From the NCBI RefSeq assembly GCF_049615385.1, contig NZ_JBMZFL010000008.1: a stretch of 64,000 nucleotides of DNA; one strand, 5' to 3'. Below the pieces are notes generated by a model. The model did no database searches, was not told the origin of the DNA, and worked only from the letters and a program-made list of their open reading frames with translations. Both the position numbers and the translations under genes were made by a program. The stretch is from Aequoribacter sp049615385 (GTDB taxonomy: Bacteria; Pseudomonadota; Gammaproteobacteria; Pseudomonadales; Halieaceae). This document shows positions 59,731 through 64,000 of the stretch, in pieces (positions within the stretch are counted from its first letter, which is position 1; every line of letters begins with the position of its first letter).

Positions 59731-62331
59731 ATGAAAACCGTAGAAATACGCGAAGCGTTTTTGTCTTATTTTGAGAGTCAGGGCCACACGCGAGTCGCGA
59801 GTAGTTCCTTGGTGCCCGAGAATGATCCTACCCTGTTGTTTACCAACGCAGGAATGAATCAATTCAAAGATACCTTTTTAGGATCTGAGCCGCGGGACTA
59901 TGTGCGAGCGACCAGCTCACAGCGCTGCGTGCGCGCTGGTGGTAAACACAACGATCTCGAGAACGTAGGCTACACTGCGCGACATCACACCTTCTTTGAA
60001 ATGTTGGGCAACTTTAGTTTTGGTGACTATTTCAAACGCGATGCGATCAAGTTTGCTTGGACGTTCTTGACCGAGGTGCTGGGTTTACCAGAGGACCGTT
60101 TATGGGTCACGGTGCACGTGTCCGATGACGAGGCGGCCGATATCTGGATCAAAGAAATGGGCGTTAGCGCCGAACGATTCTCGCGCTTAGACGAAGATAA
60201 CTTTTGGCAGATGGGTGACACCGGCCCCTGCGGTCCCAGCTCTGAAATTTTCTATGACCATGGCGCCGACGTACCCGGCGGCCCACCGGGGTCTGAGAAC
60301 GACGATTTGGATCGCTATATCGAGATCTGGAATCTGGTGTTTATGCAGTTTAATCGCGACGCGAGCGGAGAGCTCCACCCGCTACCCAAACCGTCAGTCG
60401 ATACCGGTATGGGATTAGAGCGGATTGCAGCGGTCATGCAAAATGTCCACAGTAACTACGAAATCGACCTGTTTCAGGCGCTAATTAAAGCAGCCGCGCA
60501 GGCCGTGAACTGCAACAACTTGTTGGATAACTCGTTGCGCGTAATTGCCGATCACATCCGCTCGTGCAGCTTCTTGATTGTTGATGGCGTTGTCCCCGGC
60601 AACGAAGGTCGAGGTTATGTTCTTCGCCGTATCATCCGCCGCGCGGTGCGCCACGGCAATAAACTGGGTGCGACCGAGCCTTTCTTCTATCAGTTGGTCG
60701 ATGCGTTGAGCGCGCAAATGGGCGAGGCATACCCTGAATTAGCGCAACAGGCTGGGCGAGTGGCTCAGGTCTTGTTGCAAGAGGAACAGCAGTTTGCCAA
60801 GACTCTGGATAACGGTATGCAGATCCTCGAAGAGTCTTTAGACGGTCTTCAAGGTGGCGAGATTCCGGGTGATATCGTCTTCAAGCTTTATGATACTTAT
60901 GGCTTTCCTGTCGATTTGACCAATGACATTGCGCGTGAGCGTGGTTTGACGCTAGATATGGCGGGTTACGATGAGGCGATGGCAAAGCAACGCGCCCGTT
61001 CACAGGAAGGCGGCAAGTTTGTCGTTGATTACAGCAAGACGATTGCGCTGGAGGGTGCTACGGAGTTTCTGGGTTATTCTGACGCTAAAGCCAGCGGCAC
61101 GGTCGAGGTTATTATTGTTGATGGTGAAAAAGTATCTACCCTAGCGGCCGGTCAGCAGGGTGTCGTTGTTTTTGATCGGACACCGTTTTATGCCGAGTCC
61201 GGCGGGCAAACAGGCGATACGGGAGAGCTCACAGCACCGGGTCTATCCGCCCGAGTTTTGGATACCACAAAACAAGGCGACTTACACTTACATCACGTTC
61301 ATGTGGAGTCGGGTGAGTTGGCTGTAGGCGCGTCCGTTTCGATGCAAATCGACGAGCATTTGCGGGATCAGATTCGAGCCAATCACTCGGCGACCCACTT
61401 ATTGCACGCTGCTTTGCGGCAAGTCTTGGGTGGCCATGTTCAGCAGAAAGGGTCCTTGGTCACAGCCGAGCGTTTACGTTTTGACTTCTCTCACAGCGCG
61501 CCAGTGACTGCAGACGAGCTTGCGCAGCTGAATGCGATTGTTAATGCGCAAGTGATGGCAAACACCGAAGTCTCTACCCGACTTATGAACATGGATGACG
61601 CGGTGAAGGCTGGCGCGATGGCCTTGTTCGGCGAGAAATACGGTGATGAAGTGCGCGTCTTAGCGATGGGTACAGATTCGTTCTCGGTGGAACTGTGCGG
61701 CGGAACACATGTTGGTCGAACCGGTGATATCGGCGTGTTTCGAATTGTGAGTGAAAGCGGTATTGCTGCGGGTGTTCGCCGTATTGAGGCGGTAACAGGC
61801 GTCGGCGCACTGGCTGAGATCAATTCGCTCGATACCGTCTTGCAGGGCGTATGCCTTGAGCTTAAAGCACAACCCGAGAACGTTGTATCTCGTGTTGCGG
61901 CAATGCGCGGGCAGATTCGCGAGCTTGAAAAGCAAATCGACCAGCTCAAAACGAAGATGGCTCAAGCGGCTGGCGGTGAACTCGCCTCTCAAGCGATTGA
62001 GGTCAGAGGTGTGCCAGTGCTCGCCGCGCGACTTGACGGTGCCGATGCCAAGGCACTTCGCGATGCGGTTGATCAGATGAAATCGAAGCTCGGCGACTCT
62101 GTGGTGCTGCTCGCGTCCGTGGTCGACGATAAAATCGTGTTGGCGGCGGGTGTGTCTAAAGCGGTAACGGATCGTGTTAAGGCCGGTGATTTGATGCGCG
62201 AGTTCGCGACGCGACTGGGTGGTAAAGGGGGCGGTAGACCGGATATGGCGCAAGGTGGCGGTACCGATGTGGCTGCTTTGAACGACGTCTTGGGTGCGGT
62301 GCCTGCGTGGGTTGATACGCAGCTGCCATAA
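59731..62331 (+). CDS. alaS: Alanyl-tRNA synthetase
   Basis: 866 aa, standard length. Class II catalytic domain: LFTNAGMNQFKDTFLG, SQRCVRAGGKHNDLENVG and the G-rich GMGLERIAAVMQ. The editing domain has HSATHLLH and CGGTHVGRTGDIG (zinc ligands). The C-Ala domain ends with GKGGGRPDMAQGGGTD. It charges tRNA-Ala in the cytoplasm; a tRNA-Ala gene lies at 21622. Followed by lysC after 75 bp. Confidence 0.98.
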   Translation: MKTVEIREAFLSYFESQGHTRVASSSLVPENDPTLLFTNAGMNQFKDTFLGSEPRDYVRATSSQRCVRAGGKHNDLENVGYTARHHTFFEMLGNFSFGDYFKRDAIKFAWTFLTEVLGLPEDRLWVTVHVSDDEAADIWIKEMGVSAERFSRLDEDNFWQMGDTGPCGPSSEIFYDHGADVPGGPPGSENDDLDRYIEIWNLVFMQFNRDASGELHPLPKPSVDTGMGLERIAAVMQNVHSNYEIDLFQALIKAAAQAVNCNNLLDNSLRVIADHIRSCSFLIVDGVVPGNEGRGYVLRRIIRRAVRHGNKLGATEPFFYQLVDALSAQMGEAYPELAQQAGRVAQVLLQEEQQFAKTLDNGMQILEESLDGLQGGEIPGDIVFKLYDTYGFPVDLTNDIARERGLTLDMAGYDEAMAKQRARSQEGGKFVVDYSKTIALEGATEFLGYSDAKASGTVEVIIVDGEKVSTLAAGQQGVVVFDRTPFYAESGGQTGDTGELTAPGLSARVLDTTKQGDLHLHHVHVESGELAVGASVSMQIDEHLRDQIRANHSATHLLHAALRQVLGGHVQQKGSLVTAERLRFDFSHSAPVTADELAQLNAIVNAQVMANTEVSTRLMNMDDAVKAGAMALFGEKYGDEVRVLAMGTDSFSVELCGGTHVGRTGDIGVFRIVSESGIAAGVRRIEAVTGVGALAEINSLDTVLQGVCLELKAQPENVVSRVAAMRGQIRELEKQIDQLKTKMAQAAGGELASQAIEVRGVPVLAARLDGADAKALRDAVDQMKSKLGDSVVLLASVVDDKIVLAAGVSKAVTDRVKAGDLMREFATRLGGKGGGRPDMAQGGGTDVAALNDVLGAVPAWVDTQLP

Positions 62332-62406
62332 ATCGGGTGAAATAGTTTTCAAGCGCGCCTAAATATTGTTTAATGCGCGCCTTTTCTGAAGGGGTCAAAG
62401 AGCTCG

Positions 62407-63639
62407 ATGAGCTTAATTGTTCAAAAATTTGGCGGTACATCAGTTGGCACAATCGAACGAATCGAGGGTGTGGCTGACAAAGTCGCAAAGTTTCACGGTG
62501 AGGGTCATCAGGTCGTCGTCGTGGTGTCGGCGATGAGCGGCGAAACGAATCGATTGATTGGCTTAGCCAATGAGATTCAGGCGCGGCCTGTACCGCGCGA
62601 GATGGATGTGCTGGTTTCGACGGGTGAGCAGGTAACCACCGCACTTTTGTCGATGGCACTGACGAAACGCGGTGTAAAAGCAAAATCTTACACCGGCGGA
62701 CAAGTCAAGATCCTAACCGACAGCGCGCACACTAAAGCGCGTATTCAGCATATTGACGACCAGAATTTACGAGCCGATTTGGAAGCGGGCTATGTCACTG
62801 TGGTGGCAGGGTTCCAAGGTGTTGACGAGAAGGGCAATATCACGACCCTAGGTCGCGGCGGCTCTGATACCACGGCGGTTGCCTTAGCGGCCGCTCTAAA
62901 AGCCGACGAGTGCCAAATTTACACCGATGTTGACGGGGTTTATACGACTGACCCAAGGGTTGTAAGTAGTGCGCAGCGTTTAGATCGTATTACGTTTGAA
63001 GAAATGCTCGAAATGGCGAGTATGGGTTCTAAAGTACTGCAGATTCGCGCGGTCGAGTTTGCCGGTAAGTATCAAGTGCCTTTGCGGGTACTGCACAGTT
63101 TTCAAGAGGGGCCTGGTACCCTGATTTCCATCGAGGAGCTTAATGACGTGGAAACCCCAACAATCGCAGGCATAGCCTTTACGCGCGATGAAGCCAAACT
63201 CACTGTATCGGGCGTACCTGATATGCCGGGTATTGCCTACAAAATCCTGGGTCCTATTGGCGAAGCCAATATCGAGATTGATGTCATTGTTCAGAACGTT
63301 GGGCATGACAATACTACCGACTTTACCTTCACCGTTGCGCGCGGTGACTTGGCGCGAGCGCAAGAAATTCTGCAGGGTGTAGTGGCGGAAATTGGCGCGA
63401 AAAGTGTAGAAAGCGATAGCAAAATTGCCAAAGTGTCTGTTGTAGGCGTGGGTATGCGTTCGCACGCCGGTGTTGCTAGCCAAATGTTCTCTGCCTTGGC
63501 CGATGTGGGTATCAATATTTTGATGATCACCACTTCCGAGATTAAGATCTCGGTGATTATCGAAGAAAAGTTCTTGGAGCTAGCCGTCCGTGCCCTGCAT
63601 ACAGCGTTTGGCTTAGATGTAGAGCCTGTAGAGGAATAG
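62407..63639 (+). CDS. lysC: Aspartate kinase (feedback-regulated)
   Basis: 410 aa, mono-functional. The kinase domain starts SLIVQKFGGTSVGTIERI and includes VSTGEQVTTALLSMAL, TLGRGGSDTTAVALAAAL and DVDGVYTTDPRVV. Two C-terminal ACT domains (about 265-405, ISVIIEEKFLELAVRALH near the end) bind lysine and/or threonine for feedback inhibition. First step to Lys, Thr, Met and diaminopimelate. A -10-like TTTAAT at 62369-62374 followed by GCGCGCC suggests its own promoter. csrA follows after 25 bp, a common arrangement in gammaproteobacteria. Confidence 0.97.
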   Translation: MSLIVQKFGGTSVGTIERIEGVADKVAKFHGEGHQVVVVVSAMSGETNRLIGLANEIQARPVPREMDVLVSTGEQVTTALLSMALTKRGVKAKSYTGGQVKILTDSAHTKARIQHIDDQNLRADLEAGYVTVVAGFQGVDEKGNITTLGRGGSDTTAVALAAALKADECQIYTDVDGVYTTDPRVVSSAQRLDRITFEEMLEMASMGSKVLQIRAVEFAGKYQVPLRVLHSFQEGPGTLISIEELNDVETPTIAGIAFTRDEAKLTVSGVPDMPGIAYKILGPIGEANIEIDVIVQNVGHDNTTDFTFTVARGDLARAQEILQGVVAEIGAKSVESDSKIAKVSVVGVGMRSHAGVASQMFSALADVGINILMITTSEIKISVIIEEKFLELAVRALHTAFGLDVEPVEE

Positions 63640-63664
63640 ACCGCTCGGGTCTCAGGAGAACAGG

Positions 63665-63853
63665 ATGTTAATACTGACCAGGAAAGTCGGCGAGAGCATA
63701 ACCATCGGTGATGATGTCACCATTACGGTTGTAGCCTCTAAAGGTGGCCAAGTTCGGATTGGGATTGATGCGCCTAAGAGTGTGTCGATTACGCGCAGCG
63801 AGCTGTCCGAAAGCCAAAGCAACGACAACGAGCAGAAAGCCAAGGAAAATTAG
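63665..63853 (+). CDS. csrA: Carbon storage regulator CsrA
   Basis: 62 aa. MLILTRKVGESITIGDDVTITVVASKGGQVRIGIDAPK is the canonical CsrA beta-strand core, including RNA-binding residues at both ends (LILTRK and the later TRSEL carrying the key Arg). The tail SQSNDNEQKAKEN is polar and divergent. It binds GGA motifs in mRNA leaders and controls carbon metabolism and lifestyle genes. Two GGA motifs (63655-63657 and 63663-63665) overlap its own ribosome-binding site and start codon, so autoregulation is likely. Confidence 0.96.
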   Translation: MLILTRKVGESITIGDDVTITVVASKGGQVRIGIDAPKSVSITRSELSESQSNDNEQKAKEN

Positions 63854-63872
63854 AACTAGCCGCGATTTACAC

Positions 63873-63900
63873 TTTGAATTATTGATCAATATGGTATCAT
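63873..63900 (+). promoter_or_regulatory. Promoter candidate downstream of csrA
   Basis: TTTGAA/TTGAAT (from 63873/63874) and TATCAT (63895-63900) with 15-16-bp spacing, plus an extended -10 TG at 63892-63893, followed by a CGCCGCC discriminator. It would transcribe the structured element at 63936 and whatever lies beyond the window. Confidence 0.5.
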
Positions 63901-63935
63901 CGCCGCCTTAAATTTGGTGCAACACAGTTTACTCA

Positions 63936-63992
63936 GCGTTAACCAAATCCATCCCGACGAGAGGGATGAGACAAGCGAGATTCGGTTAACGC
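63936..63992 (+). other. Structured RNA-like element (long inverted repeat with inner hairpin)
   Basis: GCGTTAACCAAATC (63936-63949) and GATTCGGTTAACGC (63979-63992) pair at 13 of 14 positions, the remaining one being a C/A mismatch. Inside, CATCCC (63950-63955) and GGGATG (63963-63968) form a 6-bp hairpin with loop GACGAGA, directly stacked on the outer stem. Ten unpaired bases (AGACAAGCGA) follow on the 3' side. It resembles neither a tRNA nor an intrinsic terminator, and I do not recognise a known riboswitch class. It lies about 30 nt after the expected transcription start, near the right window edge. Confidence 0.5.
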
Positions 63993-64000
63993 AAGTTGAC

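Noticed and set aside
63936..63992. tRNA-Ser or hammerhead ribozyme after csrA
   Set aside because: No T-arm GGTTCGAATCC or acceptor pairing for a tRNA, and the CUGAUGA and GAAA core of a hammerhead is missing.
1..64000. CRISPR array, IS element or prophage
   Set aside because: No regularly spaced repeats, transposase, integrase or phage structural gene was found on either strand.

Overview
The window is bacterial chromosomal DNA with dense, tightly packed genes, many 4-bp ATGA-type overlaps and intermediate base composition. The gene content points to a marine, oligotrophic gammaproteobacterium: mnmC, hrpA, mlaA, an rssB/rssC-like pair near tal and dusA, gltX, ppx/ppk, greB, and alaS-lysC-csrA. 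TonB-dependent carbohydrate uptake with periplasmic glycoside hydrolases suggests the Cellvibrionales, of OM60/NOR5 (Halieaceae) or SAR92 type. That placement is inference from gene content. No plasmid, phage, insertion sequence or CRISPR signal was seen.

Layout. 1-3476 (minus): mnmC, a glutaminyl-peptide cyclotransferase and the N-terminal part of an M16C protease. 3565-9241: an unrecognised 167-aa protein, a MaoC hydratase, hrpA and mlaA. 9332-13429: a partner-switch regulator (degenerate receiver plus PP2C phosphatase) with its STAS protein, facing a minus-strand dusA-tal-terB operon. 13564-20016: an overlapping five-gene plus-strand unit of M28 peptidase, GIY-YIG nuclease Cho, photolyase/cryptochrome and two secreted amidohydrolases, the second lacking its metal ligands. 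20078-21697: gltX and tRNA-Ala(GGC). 21738-26092: an accessory block after the tRNA (Nudix-type regulator, GH43 enzyme, lipoprotein serine hydrolase). 26227-30527 (minus): an RND efflux pump and its adaptor.

30739-50913 is a starch/maltodextrin utilisation locus: a TonB-dependent receptor, a flavin-dependent halogenase homologue, four GH13 enzymes, one GH97, one GH31, one GH77 (MalQ), an MFS sugar transporter and a LacI regulator. The likely flow is outer-membrane import of malto-oligosaccharides, periplasmic cleavage by the secreted enzymes, MFS uptake of the products, and cytosolic MalQ processing. Four copies of a palindrome related to TGAATAC(C/G)TATTCA lie in front of its transcription units and are the probable LacI operators.

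50982-63853 is housekeeping: divergent ppx/ppk1, gcvP, greB, an M23 peptidase, a Trm112-like protein, a HIT protein, alaS, lysC and csrA. The last 130 bases hold a promoter-like sequence and a long imperfect inverted repeat with an inner hairpin that continues to the window edge.

The points most worth a second look are the halogenase with intact catalytic residues inside a starch locus, the shared operator set, the receiver domain with its phospho-acceptor Asp replaced by Glu, the metal-free amidohydrolase partner, and the structured element at the right edge.
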